Source of the DNA: Microbacterium aurantiacum
GTDB lineage: Bacteria > Actinomycetota > Actinomycetes > Actinomycetales > Microbacteriaceae
Length of the DNA: 64,000 bases
Direction of reading: 5' to 3'
NCBI RefSeq assembly: GCF_021654035.1
Contig: NZ_JAJPDW010000006.1
Span: 103,322 to 167,321 of the forward strand
In this document: positions 25,398 to 35,304 of the stretch, one piece after another
Position numbering within the stretch: position 1 is the first letter of the stretch
Layout: each line of letters opens with the position of its first letter
Translations under genes and position numbers: made by a program
The notes under the pieces: generated by a model
Told to the model about the DNA's origin: nothing
Database searches by the model: none
The model's input: the letters and a program-made list of their open reading frames with translations, nothing else

Positions 25398-25853
25398 TCA
25401 GCCCGCGGCCTCGGACGTGATGGTCTCGAGCGCCTGGTTGAAGCCCCCGCTGGTGAGAGACGAGCCCGCGACGCGCGAGACCTGCACGTCGTCGATGTTC
25501 CGGCCGACCACCTCGTCGGAGATGCCGCCGATGAACTGCTCCTGGTAGCGCTGGGACTCCGCCTTCTGCGGGTCGCCGACGACCTCGACGGCCGTGATGA
25601 CGTCGTCCGCGAGGGTGAGGGTCACTTCGATCGACTCGACCGATTCCGGCGTCGCGTACGACCCCTCCGCCGTGTAGGTGCCGTCGGCATAGGGGCCGGA
25701 CGCGGATCCCCCACCCCCCTCGACCGAGGTTCCGCCGTCGGTGCCGGCGTCCGTGGTCGCGGGAGAGCACCCCGACAGGAGCGCGGCACCGGCGACCGCG
25801 GCAACGGCGGCGGAGACGCGGACGGGACGGGGAGCGAGGGCGGTACGGATCAT
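25398..25853 (-). CDS. FMN-binding-domain lipoprotein
   Basis: The 151-residue exported lipoprotein has a signal peptide with lipobox LLSGC (Cys29) and a Ser/Gly/Thr-rich linker to residue 55. An FMN_bind domain follows, with DGTYTAEG at its start. The usual flavinylation motif SGATxTS is replaced by AGSSLTS (129-135), placing Ser132 at the FMN-acceptor position. ApbE, encoded directly downstream, would be the modifying enzyme. ATG 25853 follows a GGAAGG ribosome-binding site. A -10-like TAGAGT (minus strand, 25921-25926) gives a leader of about 60-65 nt with a small GGAAGC hairpin. It probably relays electrons from the RnfD-FNR fusion protein. Confidence 0.88.
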   Translation of the reverse strand: MIRTALAPRPVRVSAAVAAVAGAALLSGCSPATTDAGTDGGTSVEGGGGSASGPYADGTYTAEGSYATPESVESIEVTLTLADDVITAVEVVGDPQKAESQRYQEQFIGGISDEVVGRNIDDVQVSRVAGSSLTSGGFNQALETITSEAAG

Positions 25854-25963
25854 CGTGCGGTCCTTCCACGGCGGGGCCTCCGCCGGGCGACGGAAGCGCA
25901 GGCTTCCATCCTCACATCGGACTCTATGGGCGGGCCCGGAGAGCCCGACCTGGCGGTGTCGTC

Positions 25964-26998
25964 TCAGGCGGCGCCGTCGAACATGCTCGTGACCGAGCCG
26001 TCCTCGAAGACCTCGTGGATCGCCCGCGCCAGGAGCGGAGCGATCGGCAGGATCGTGAGGCTCGGGAAGCGCTTGGCGTCGGGGATCGGGACGGTGTCGG
26101 TGACGACGACCTCGTCGATCGCGGGGCTCTGCAGGCGCTCGGCCGCCGGGTCGCTGAAGATCGCGTGGGTGGCGGCGACGATCACACGCGTCGCGCCGTT
26201 GGCCTTGAGCGCCTCCGCGGCCTTCACGATCGTGCCGCCGGTGTCGATCATGTCGTCCACGAGGAGGCAGACGCGGCCCGAGACGTCTCCGACGATCTCG
26301 TTGACGGTCACCTGGTTCGCCACGTTCGGGTCCCGGCGCTTGTGGATGATCGCCAGCGGCGCGCCGAGGGAGTCCGACCACGTGTCGGCCACGCGGACGC
26401 GCCCGGTGTCGGGCGAGACCACGGTCAGCTGGGCGCGGTCGTCCGCGCTCAGTGTCCGCTGGAAGTACTCCAGGAGGACGGGCTTGGCGAAGAGGTGGTC
26501 GACCGGGCCGTCGAAGAAGCCCTGGATCTGGGCCGCGTGCAGGTCGACGCTCATGACGCGGTCCGCGCCGGCGGTCTTGAGCAGGTCCGCGACGAGGCGG
26601 GCGCTGATCGGCTCGCGCCCGCGACCTTTCTTGTCCTGGCGGGAGTAGGGGTAGTACGGAGCGACGACGGTGATCCGCTTCGCGGACGCGCGCTTGGCGG
26701 CATCCAGCATGATCAGCGTCTCCATCAGCCACTCGTTCACGGGCGGACCGAAGCTCTGGATGAGGAACAGGTCGCATCCGCGGATCGACACCTGGAAGCG
26801 CGTGAGCATCTCGCCCGATGCGAACGTGCGGTACTCGGTGGGGACGAGCTCGGTTCCGAGGGACTGCGCGACATCCGCGGCGAGGGCGGGGTGCGAGGAC
26901 CCCCGTGCCACGACCAGACGCTTCTTCGTCTTCGCGATCAGCCCCGGGGCGATCTCGTTGTCCCGATCGAGCTCAACCGTTCTGTTCTTGCGACCCAT
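25964..26998 (-). CDS. prs: Ribose-phosphate pyrophosphokinase
   Basis: PRPP synthetase transfers pyrophosphate from ATP to ribose-5-phosphate, feeding purine, pyrimidine, histidine and tryptophan synthesis. The 344-residue product has the N-terminal ATP region TFASGEM, the catalytic flexible loop APYYPYSRQDKKGRGREPIS, SVDLHAAQIQGFF, and the PRPP-binding signature VCLLVDDMIDTGGT. ATG 26998 is the proper start and overlaps the end of glmU by 26 nt, showing cotranscription. The glmU-prs order is standard in actinobacteria. Confidence 0.97.
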   Translation of the reverse strand: MGRKNRTVELDRDNEIAPGLIAKTKKRLVVARGSSHPALAADVAQSLGTELVPTEYRTFASGEMLTRFQVSIRGCDLFLIQSFGPPVNEWLMETLIMLDAAKRASAKRITVVAPYYPYSRQDKKGRGREPISARLVADLLKTAGADRVMSVDLHAAQIQGFFDGPVDHLFAKPVLLEYFQRTLSADDRAQLTVVSPDTGRVRVADTWSDSLGAPLAIIHKRRDPNVANQVTVNEIVGDVSGRVCLLVDDMIDTGGTIVKAAEALKANGATRVIVAATHAIFSDPAAERLQSPAIDEVVVTDTVPIPDAKRFPSLTILPIAPLLARAIHEVFEDGSVTSMFDGAA

Positions 26999-28448
26999 CG
27001 TCCGCTTTCTGTGCGGACCGAGCCGTGGCCGCGGCCTGCGCGGCACCGGTACCCGGTCGGTTCTTCTCGACCCAGCCGTCGATGTTGCGCTGGGGGGCGA
27101 CGCTCAGGGCGAGAGCCCCCGGGGGGACATCCTTGCGGATGACGGCTCCCGCTCCGGTCTTGGCGCCGTCTCCGATCCTAACGGGCGCGACGAAGACGTT
27201 GTGCGAGCCCGAGTGGACTTCGTCCCCGATCTCGGTGCGGTGCTTGGTGACATCGTCGTAGTTGGCCGTGATCGCGCCCGCGCCGAGGTTGACGCCGCGC
27301 CCGATGGTGGTGTCGCCGATATAGGACAGGTGCGGCACCTTGCTGCGCGCGCCGATGGTGGAGTTCTTGGTCTCGACGAACGTGCCGATCTTCCCGCCCT
27401 CTCCGAGTTCGGTGCCGGGACGCAGGTAGGCGAACGGGCCGACGGTGGCGTTCGCACCGATGACGGCGAGGGTCGCATCGGTGCGGGTGACGGTCGCGTT
27501 CGCGCCGACCTCGCAGTCCACCAGGGACGTGTCGGGGCCGATCGTCGCCCCCTCGTCGACCACGGTCGCGCGGAGGATGTGCGAGCCGGGCAGCACCGTC
27601 ACGTCGGGGGCGAGGGTGGCCGTGACGTCGATCCACGTGGTCGCGGGATCGAGGATGCTGACGCCCTCGCGCTGCCAGTGACGCACCGTGCGGGCGTTGA
27701 GCAGTCGGGCGGCGTCGCTGAGCTGGACGCGGTCGTTCACGCCCAGCGCGCTGTCGGCGTCGGGTGCGGCCACCGCGGCAACCGCGTCCCCCGCGGTGCG
27801 CAGGAGCGCCACCACGTCGGTGAGGTACTTCTCGCCCTGCGCGTTGGCGGTGCCCACCCGCGCGAGCTCGCTGCGCAGGCGCGCGGCGGCGAAGACGTAG
27901 ACACCGGCGTTGATCTCGGTGACCGCGGCCTCCTCGGCGGAGGCGTCCTTCTGCTCGACGATCCGCGAGACCGAGCCGTCCGCGGAGCGCAGCACGCGAC
28001 CGTAGCCGGTGGCGTCGTCCAGGACCGCCGTCAGCAGGGTGGCGGACGCGGCGCCCGCCCGGTGGGCGTCGAGGATCGAACGCAGGGTCTGCTCCTGCAG
28101 AAGCGGCACGTCGCCGGAAAGGACGAGGACGTCGCCGTCGAAGTCCTCGAGGGCGCCGAGGGCGAGCTCGACGGCGCGCCCGGTGCCGGGCACCTCGTCC
28201 TGGTCGACGATCCGGACGCCCGGCAGATCATCCGCCACGGCCCGCGCGACGAGGTCGCGCTCGTGGCGGACCACGGTCACCACGGCGTCGGGTTCGAGGG
28301 CCGCCGCCGTCGCGAGGACATGCCCGACGAGGGTCCGTCCTCCGATGCGGTGGAGGACCTTCGGCAGCGCGGACTTCATGCGCGTGCCCTGGCCGGCGGC
28401 GAGGACGATGACGGCCAGGGGCGCGTCCGAGGAGGGGTGTTGGGTCAT
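26973..28448 (-). CDS. glmU: Bifunctional N-acetylglucosamine-1-phosphate uridyltransferase/glucosamine-1-phosphate acetyltransferase
   Basis: GlmU makes UDP-GlcNAc for peptidoglycan. The 491-residue protein has the nucleotidyltransferase signature LAAGQGTRMKSALPKVLH near residues 16-33, an N-terminal Rossmann domain, and a C-terminal left-handed beta-helix from about residue 260 with the acetyltransferase loop GAGAITANYD. ATG 28448 begins 2 nt after the mature 3' end of tRNA-Gln on the same strand, leaving no room for a ribosome-binding site except within the tRNA. Upstream in-frame residues are tRNA sequence. Confidence 0.97.
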   Translation of the reverse strand: MTQHPSSDAPLAVIVLAAGQGTRMKSALPKVLHRIGGRTLVGHVLATAAALEPDAVVTVVRHERDLVARAVADDLPGVRIVDQDEVPGTGRAVELALGALEDFDGDVLVLSGDVPLLQEQTLRSILDAHRAGAASATLLTAVLDDATGYGRVLRSADGSVSRIVEQKDASAEEAAVTEINAGVYVFAAARLRSELARVGTANAQGEKYLTDVVALLRTAGDAVAAVAAPDADSALGVNDRVQLSDAARLLNARTVRHWQREGVSILDPATTWIDVTATLAPDVTVLPGSHILRATVVDEGATIGPDTSLVDCEVGANATVTRTDATLAVIGANATVGPFAYLRPGTELGEGGKIGTFVETKNSTIGARSKVPHLSYIGDTTIGRGVNLGAGAITANYDDVTKHRTEIGDEVHSGSHNVFVAPVRIGDGAKTGAGAVIRKDVPPGALALSVAPQRNIDGWVEKNRPGTGAAQAAATARSAQKADDGSQEQNG

Positions 28449-28450
28449 GC

Positions 28451-28521
28451 TCCGCCGCCAGGATTCGAACCTGGTCCTCACAGCTCCAAAGGCTGTCGTG
28501 CTGCCGTTACACTACGGCGGA
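28451..28521 (-). tRNA. tRNA-Gln (anticodon TTG)
   Basis: On the minus strand a 71-nt cloverleaf is visible: acceptor arms TCCGCCG and CGGCGGA, the T-arm with GGTTCGAATCC, and an anticodon stem ACAGC/GCTGT enclosing loop CTTTGGA with anticodon TTG. CCA is not encoded. Its 3' end is 2 nt from the glmU start codon, so tRNA and glmU probably share a transcript. No convincing promoter hexamers were identified upstream. Confidence 0.92.
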
Positions 28522-28580
28522 CCGCGGCCCTGCGGGTCGCCCGTCAAGTCTGCCAGACCCGGCGCGGCCATAATGGAGGG

Positions 28581-29078
28581 ATGGCTGGCCAGACCGACGA
28601 GGTGGACCGGATCGTCGGTGCCTGGAGCACCCAGCGACCGGACCTGGATTTCTCCCCGCTCGAAGTCCTCTCGCGTGTCGACCGCCTCTCCCGGCACCTC
28701 GACCGCGCCCGCCGGGAGGCGTTCCGCCGGAGCGAGCTGGAGCCGTGGGAGTGGGACGTCCTGTCCGCCCTCCGCCGCGCCGGCGAGCCTTTCCAGCTCA
28801 GCCCGAAGCAGCTGCTCCAGCAGACGCTGGTGTCGTCGGGGACGATGACCAACCGGATCGACCGGCTCGTGGGACGGCGCCTGGTGCGGCGCGAAGCGGA
28901 TCCCGATGACGGACGCAGCGTGCTGGTCACCCTGACCGAGGAGGGACGGACGCGGGTGGATGCCGCGATCACCCGACTGGTGGACGCGGAGGCGCTCCTT
29001 CTGGCCGCGCTCTCCCGCGCCGATCGGGAACGCCTGGCGGGTCTCCTGCGCAAACTGAGCCTCGGTTTCGACGGCTGA
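28581..29078 (+). CDS. MarR-family transcriptional regulator
   Basis: The 165-residue protein contains the MarR winged helix: DVLSALRRAGEPFQLSPKQLLQQTLVSSGTMTNRIDRLVGRRLVRREADPDDGRSVLVTLTEEG (residues about 54-115), including the conserved DxRS wing. Helices at both ends form the dimer interface. It starts at ATG 28581, where CATAAT (28569-28574) lies 6 nt upstream and overlaps a GGAGGG, so the transcript may be leaderless or nearly so. No cognate target is adjacent apart from the divergent tRNA-glmU unit. The effector is unknown. Confidence 0.92.
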   Translation: MAGQTDEVDRIVGAWSTQRPDLDFSPLEVLSRVDRLSRHLDRARREAFRRSELEPWEWDVLSALRRAGEPFQLSPKQLLQQTLVSSGTMTNRIDRLVGRRLVRREADPDDGRSVLVTLTEEGRTRVDAAITRLVDAEALLLAALSRADRERLAGLLRKLSLGFDG

Positions 29079-29102
29079 CCGTCCCGGGCGCCCGCCCGCG
29101 TG

Positions 29103-29109
<7 letters not shown>
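29072..29109. terminator. Hairpin with both stop codons, marR/ABC-F junction
   Basis: CGGCTGAC (29072-29079) pairs perfectly with GTCAGCCG (29102-29109). Each arm holds one of the convergent TGA stops. A bidirectional terminator is likely. Confidence 0.5.
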
Positions 29110-30896
<1,787 letters not shown>

Positions 30897-30939
30897 GACT
30901 TCCCCAGCGTAGGCGAGTCCTCCGCTCTCGCCCGTCGCG

Positions 30940-30969
30940 TTGCCCTACCGATACCCCAGGGGGTATACT
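30940..30969 (+). promoter_or_regulatory. Promoter with CstR/CsoR-type operator
   Basis: A -35 TTGCCC (30940-30945) and -10 TATACT (30964-30969), spaced 18 bp, enclose ATACCCCAGGGGGTAT (30951-30966). This perfect 7-2-7 palindrome has the C/G-tract form of CsoR/CstR operators. The second gene of the operon encodes such a repressor, so autoregulation by persulfide or metal is strongly suggested. Confidence 0.75.
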
Positions 30970-31014
30970 CGGAGAGCCGCCGGGACGCCGGGTCCCGGCA
31001 CGAGGAGGACACCT

Positions 31015-32712
31015 GTGCGCATCGTGATCGTGGGCGGCGTCGCCGCTGGAATGAGCGCCGCCGCGCGAGCCCGGCGGCATGACGAGTCAGCCGAGATCGT
31101 CGTCCTCGAGCGCGGACCGGAGGTGTCGTTCGCGAACTGCGGCCTCCCGTACCACGTCAGCGGCGAGATCGCCGATGCCGACGCGCTTCTCCTCCACACC
31201 CCGGCCTCCCTCCGAGCCGCTCTGAACCTCGACGTCCGCTGCGGCCACGAGGTGTCGGCGATCGAGCCCGACGGGAGGACCGTGACAGTCGTCTCGGCGG
31301 CCGGGGCCGACACCCTCTCCTACGACGCGCTCGTCCTCACCCCCGGCGCGAGCGCCCTGCGGCCCCCCTTGCCGGGACTCGACTCGGACCGCGTGAGCAC
31401 CCTCCGCACGGTGGCGGATGCCGTGGGCCTGCGCGCACGCGTGGACGACGGTGCGCGGCGGGCGGTGGTCCTCGGCGCCGGGTACATCGGACTGGAGGCA
31501 GCCGAAGCCTTCCACCACGCAGGACTCGAGGTCGACGTCGTCGAGATGGCCGCGCACGTCCTCCCCCCGCTGGAGCGCGAGCTCGCCCACCTCCTCGACG
31601 CCGAACTCCGCCGACTCGGCATCCGCGTGCACGCGGGCATCGCCGCCGAGCGGATCGAACCCGGCGCGGAGGAGGACGTCGTCGTCCTCGCCGACGGGTC
31701 ACGGGTGCCCGCCGACGTCATCGTCCTGTCGGTCGGGGTCCGCCCCGACACCGCCTTCGCGGTGGACGCGGGCCTGGCGCACGAACGGGGCGCCATCGTC
31801 GTGGACGACCGCGGTCGCACCAGCATCCCGGGAATCTGGGCCGCAGGGGATGCGACCGTGAGCGTCGATGCGGTGACCGGTGCGCGGCGCCCGATCGCCC
31901 TCGCCGGCCCCGCGAACCGCGCGGGGCGACTCATCGCCGACGACATCTTCGGGCACGGCACCGGACGTCCGATCCCCACGGGCCTCGGCACCGCCGTGGT
32001 CCGGGTCGGCTCCCTCACGGCGGCGATGACCGGAGCCAACCGCGCCACCCTCGACGGCGCCGGCATCGCCCACCACACCCTGCACCTTCACCCGAACCAG
32101 CACGCGGGCTACTTCCCCGGCGCCTCCCCCGTGCACCTCATCGTGCACGTGGCCGCCGACGACAGCCGCATCCTCGGGGCGCAGGCGGTCGGCGCGGAAG
32201 GCGTCGACAAACGCATCGACGTCTTCGCCACCGCGATCCGGGCGGGGCTCACGGCGATGGACCTCATCGACCTCGACCTCGCCTACTCGCCTCCCTACGG
32301 CCAGGCGAAGGATCCGGTGAACCTCACCGGCATGGTCGCCGAGAACGTCGCCGAGGGGCGACTGCGCCTGTGGTACGCCGCCGACCTGGACGCCGTGGCC
32401 GCCTCGAGCCTGATCCTCGACGTCCGCACCCCGGCCGAGTTCGCGTCCGGGCACATCCCCGGAGCCCTCAACATCGCGCACACGGAGTTGCGCGCACGCA
32501 TCGACGAGGTGCACGCAGCGGCCGCCGGGCGGCCCGTGCGGGTCCTGTGCGCCGCCGGGGTCCGCGCCAACATCGCCCACCGGATCCTGGTCGGGAACGG
32601 GCTGGACTCCGCGTCGCTCTCCGGCGGCATCCAGACCCTCCGGCACTGGTACGGTGCCGAGATCGACCGGATCCTCACCCCCGACACCACCACCGAAGGA
32701 GCACGCGCATGA
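31015..32712 (+). CDS. CoA-disulfide reductase fused to a rhodanese domain
   Basis: This 565-residue flavoprotein reduces CoA disulfide, polysulfide or persulfide with NAD(P)H, and the C-terminal rhodanese carries sulfane sulfur. It has an N-terminal FAD motif IVGGVAAGMSAAARAR and the redox Cys42 in VSFANCGLPYHVSG. Next come the NAD(P) motif VLGAGYIGLEAAEAF, the second FAD motif GIWAAGDA, and YSPPYGQAKDPVN. The rhodanese domain lies at about residues 465-550, with Cys512 in the active loop CAAGVR. GTG 31015 follows GAGGAGGAC. It is the first gene of the operon with a CstR-like repressor, consistent with reactive-sulfur detoxification or sulfur respiration. Confidence 0.92.
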   Translation: MRIVIVGGVAAGMSAAARARRHDESAEIVVLERGPEVSFANCGLPYHVSGEIADADALLLHTPASLRAALNLDVRCGHEVSAIEPDGRTVTVVSAAGADTLSYDALVLTPGASALRPPLPGLDSDRVSTLRTVADAVGLRARVDDGARRAVVLGAGYIGLEAAEAFHHAGLEVDVVEMAAHVLPPLERELAHLLDAELRRLGIRVHAGIAAERIEPGAEEDVVVLADGSRVPADVIVLSVGVRPDTAFAVDAGLAHERGAIVVDDRGRTSIPGIWAAGDATVSVDAVTGARRPIALAGPANRAGRLIADDIFGHGTGRPIPTGLGTAVVRVGSLTAAMTGANRATLDGAGIAHHTLHLHPNQHAGYFPGASPVHLIVHVAADDSRILGAQAVGAEGVDKRIDVFATAIRAGLTAMDLIDLDLAYSPPYGQAKDPVNLTGMVAENVAEGRLRLWYAADLDAVAASSLILDVRTPAEFASGHIPGALNIAHTELRARIDEVHAAAAGRPVRVLCAAGVRANIAHRILVGNGLDSASLSGGIQTLRHWYGAEIDRILTPDTTTEGARA

Positions 32713-32999
32713 TGATCACCGGCACCCCCGAGGAGCAGGCCGCGACGCGCAGACGCATCGTCAACCGTCTCAAGCGCGCACAGGGCCAGCTCGCCGGTGT
32801 GATCACCGCCGTCGAGAACGGCGGCGCGTGCCGGGACGTCGTGACCCAGCTCGCGGCGGTGGGCAGCGCCCTGGACCGGGCGGGTTTCGCCATCGTCTCG
32901 GCCGCCATGCGCGACTGCGTCGCCGACCCCGACGCCACCCGCGAGGCCGAAGGCCTCACCCAGGAGGAGCTGGAGAAGCTCTTCCTCACTCTCGCCTGA
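32709..32999 (+). CDS. cstR: CsoR/RcnR-family repressor, CstR-like persulfide sensor
   Basis: The 96-residue all-helical DUF156 protein contains the DNA-contact helix NRLKRAQGQLAGV. Two cysteines, Cys41 and Cys70, have the 29-residue spacing seen in persulfide sensor CstR (C31/C60 in S. aureus, from memory). The copper ligand His, expected four residues before the second Cys, is Ala66, so copper sensing is unlikely. Its ATG overlaps the upstream stop as ATGA. It should repress the operon through the palindrome at 30951 and be released by persulfide-driven disulfide formation. Confidence 0.88.
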   Translation: MMITGTPEEQAATRRRIVNRLKRAQGQLAGVITAVENGGACRDVVTQLAAVGSALDRAGFAIVSAAMRDCVADPDATREAEGLTQEELEKLFLTLA

Positions 33000-33014
33000 T
33001 CCGCGCGCTGCCGA

Positions 33015-34340
33015 TCAATACCAGATCGACAGCCGCGGAGCCGTCGGCCAGGCGAAGATCCGGCCGGCGGCGTCGGCATCCGTCGAGCGGATCCGACCGG
33101 CGTACGCGAGCGTGGTCGCCGACACCCCGCCGAGGAACAGTGCGGAGAGCTCCTCGACTCCGAGCGCGAGGCCCACGGCATCGGCAGGGATGTCCTCCGG
33201 CGCGAGCGGCGTGACGGCGGCGGCACCGTCGTCAGCCACCCGCAGGAGCCATCGCCCCTCGGCGTACCCCAGCGGGTCGGACACCTCCAGCACGACCGCT
33301 CCCGGCGCACCGTACCGACGGGACGAAAGACAGGGTGCGACGTCGAGGATGCGGACGTACTGGTGATCTCGGACGGACACCGTCGCCGCGCGCTGATCGG
33401 CGATCATCCAGCGCAGGGGCTCCTCCACCGACAGCTGATCGGCGGTGATCTCGGCGATGAGGTCCAGCGACAGCACGAAGCGCCACAGCGCCGCATACGC
33501 GTCGGGGGTCTCCGCGAGGAGATAGTGCACGTGGGCTCGCGACGCGGCGAAGTCCGCCTCGTTCTCCTGCACCGTGTAGACCAGCGCGCCGCGCACCTCG
33601 CCTTCGTCGTCGGTGTACTGCACCGCCCGTCGCTGCTCGGCCTTCTCGAGGTCGGGCCGCGTCCCCGCGATCGCATCCCAGTGACCGCCCGGCACATCCA
33701 CCTCGCCGGGGACCGCGCGGCGGATGCGCTCGTGCACCGTCGCGAGGAGCTCCCGGACACGCTCGCGGGAGATGAAGTCGACCCGACCGGAGGGCGTCGG
33801 GCCGATCCAGCCCGCGCGACGCGCGTCGATCCGCCAGGAGGCACCGAAGGCGGCCGGGGCGAAGCCGTAGCGGCCGTACAGCGGCGATTCGCTGACCGTC
33901 AGCATCGCAACGGGGAAACCGGTCGATCGCGCGACGTCGAGCTCCCCCTCCAGCAGAGCGCGCGCGATCCCGCGACGTCGGTGCGTCGGAGACACGGTCA
34001 CCGAGGAGATGGCGCACGCCGCGATCGCGGCGTCCCCCGGCACGGAGAGCTCGCCGCGCCAGGAAGCGAGCGTCGCCACCGGCGCGTGCGGGTCCGGTGC
34101 GGACGGGTCGTAGACCCCGGTCGCCCGGCGGTAGGCGGAGCGCTCCCGCACCGCCTCGATCTGCGCGGGGCTGCGGATGCCGTCGAGGAAGCCGCGCGCG
34201 ACGACCTGCAGCCAGGCCGGGAAGCCGTCGTCCGTGCCGGGCACACGACGCAGCTCAAGGCCGCGGGCGGCGAGGCGGACCGCGGAGGCTTCCGAGACGT
34301 CGGTGGCGTGCAGGTCGCGGGAGAGGGAGTCGTCGATCAC
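33015..34340 (-). CDS. GNAT N-acetyltransferase of the Eis type
   Basis: The 441-residue protein has the Eis layout: an N-terminal GNAT domain with acetyl-CoA motif VSPTHRRRGIARALLEGEL (about residues 114-132) and SESPLYGRYGFAPA. A second GNAT-like central domain and a C-terminal SCP2-like sterol-carrier fold follow, ending in LSIWY; in Eis the free C-terminal carboxylate takes part in catalysis. Eis enzymes acetylate aminoglycosides and other amines at several positions, but the native substrate here is unknown. TAGCAT lies 6 nt before the GTG start, so it is probably leaderless. It converges with the cstR operon. Confidence 0.9.
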   Translation of the reverse strand: MIDDSLSRDLHATDVSEASAVRLAARGLELRRVPGTDDGFPAWLQVVARGFLDGIRSPAQIEAVRERSAYRRATGVYDPSAPDPHAPVATLASWRGELSVPGDAAIAACAISSVTVSPTHRRRGIARALLEGELDVARSTGFPVAMLTVSESPLYGRYGFAPAAFGASWRIDARRAGWIGPTPSGRVDFISRERVRELLATVHERIRRAVPGEVDVPGGHWDAIAGTRPDLEKAEQRRAVQYTDDEGEVRGALVYTVQENEADFAASRAHVHYLLAETPDAYAALWRFVLSLDLIAEITADQLSVEEPLRWMIADQRAATVSVRDHQYVRILDVAPCLSSRRYGAPGAVVLEVSDPLGYAEGRWLLRVADDGAAAVTPLAPEDIPADAVGLALGVEELSALFLGGVSATTLAYAGRIRSTDADAAGRIFAWPTAPRLSIWY

Positions 34341-34377
34341 CCCTCGATGCTACGCACCGGCCCCGACGTCCCCGGGG

Positions 34378-35304
34378 TCAGGCCGAGAGGACGCGGGCTC
34401 CGGCGACCGGGCCGTGCACGTGAAGGGCGGTCAGGCCGGCCGCGGACAGCACGATCTGGAGCTCGAGCGCCGCCTCCGACCCCGCCGCGAGGAAGGCCAG
34501 GGTCGGTCCCGAGCCGGACACCATGCCCGCGAGGGCCCCCGCCTCCGTGCCGAGGTCGAGCACCCGCGCGAGGTCGGGACGCAGCGAGAGCGCCGCCTGC
34601 TGCAGATCGTTGCGCAGCTGCCCGGCGAGGACCCGGGGATCCCCGGTCCGCAGCGCCTGGAGCACCTCGGGGGCGGCCGCGGGCGCGGTGGCCTCGGCTG
34701 CGTCGCCGCGGGCGCGCATCTCGTCGAGATGACCGTAGACCGCGGGGGTCGACAGGCCGCCCTCGGCGGGCACGATGACCCAGTCGAGGCGGCCGGTGGC
34801 GAGCGCCGGACTCAGCTCGTCGCCACGTCCCGTCCCCACCGCCGTGCCCCCCATGAGCGCGAAGGGCACGTCGGCACCGAGCCGGGCGGCGAGGGCGTGC
34901 AGCGTCGTGTGCGCAAGGCCCGCACCCCACAGCGCGTCGCAGGCGACGAGCGCGGCCGCGGCATCCGCCGATCCGCCTCCCATTCCCCCGGCGACCGGAA
35001 CGTCCTTGACGACCTCGAGGTGCACGCCGCCGTCGTACCCGATCTCCGCCGCGAGCATGCGCGCCGCACGCAGGGCGAGGTTGCGGTCGTCAGCGGGGAC
35101 GCCCGAGACGTCGACCGAGCCGCGGACGGTCATCGAGAATCCCGGTGCGTGCGTGGCCCGGATCTCTTCGTACAGCGACACCGCCTGGTACACCGAGGCC
35201 ACGTCGTGGTAGCCGTCGGGCTGGACTCCTCCGACCTGGAAGAAGACGTTGAGCTTGCCGGGGGCGCGCACGCGCACCGCCGCCGAGCGCGCCGCGTCGG
35301 TCAT
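34378..35304 (-). CDS. ispE: 4-diphosphocytidyl-2-C-methyl-D-erythritol kinase
   Basis: IspE phosphorylates CDP-methylerythritol in the MEP isoprenoid pathway. The 308-residue GHMP kinase shows [25 protein letters not shown] near residues 11-35, the ATP-binding [19 protein letters not shown], and [15 protein letters not shown] 35304 was chosen because the conserved region begins there and it overlaps the aldo-keto reductase stop as ATGA. The frame upstream lies within that neighbour. It belongs to the rsmA-ispE housekeeping block, here separated from rsmA by about 5 kb of accessory genes. Confidence 0.96.
   Translation of the reverse strand: MTDAARSAAVRVRAPGKLNVFFQVGGVQPDGYHDVASVYQAVSLYEEIRATHAPGFSMTVRGSVDVSGVPADDRNLALRAARMLAAEIGYDGGVHLEVVKDVPVAGGMGGGSADAAAALVACDALWGAGLAHTTLHALAARLGADVPFALMGGTAVGTGRGDELSPALATGRLDWVIVPAEGGLSTPAVYGHLDEMRARGDAAEATAPAAAPEVLQALRTGDPRVLAGQLRNDLQQAALSLRPDLARVLDLGTEAGALAGMVSGSGPTLAFLAAGSEAALELQIVLSAAGLTALHVHGPVAGARVLSA

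Noticed and set aside
28451..28521. tRNA-Trp on the plus strand (CCA in the loop)
   Set aside because: The plus strand shows the T-arm sequence reversed at the 5' end. Only the minus strand folds as a tRNA, with anticodon TTG (Gln).
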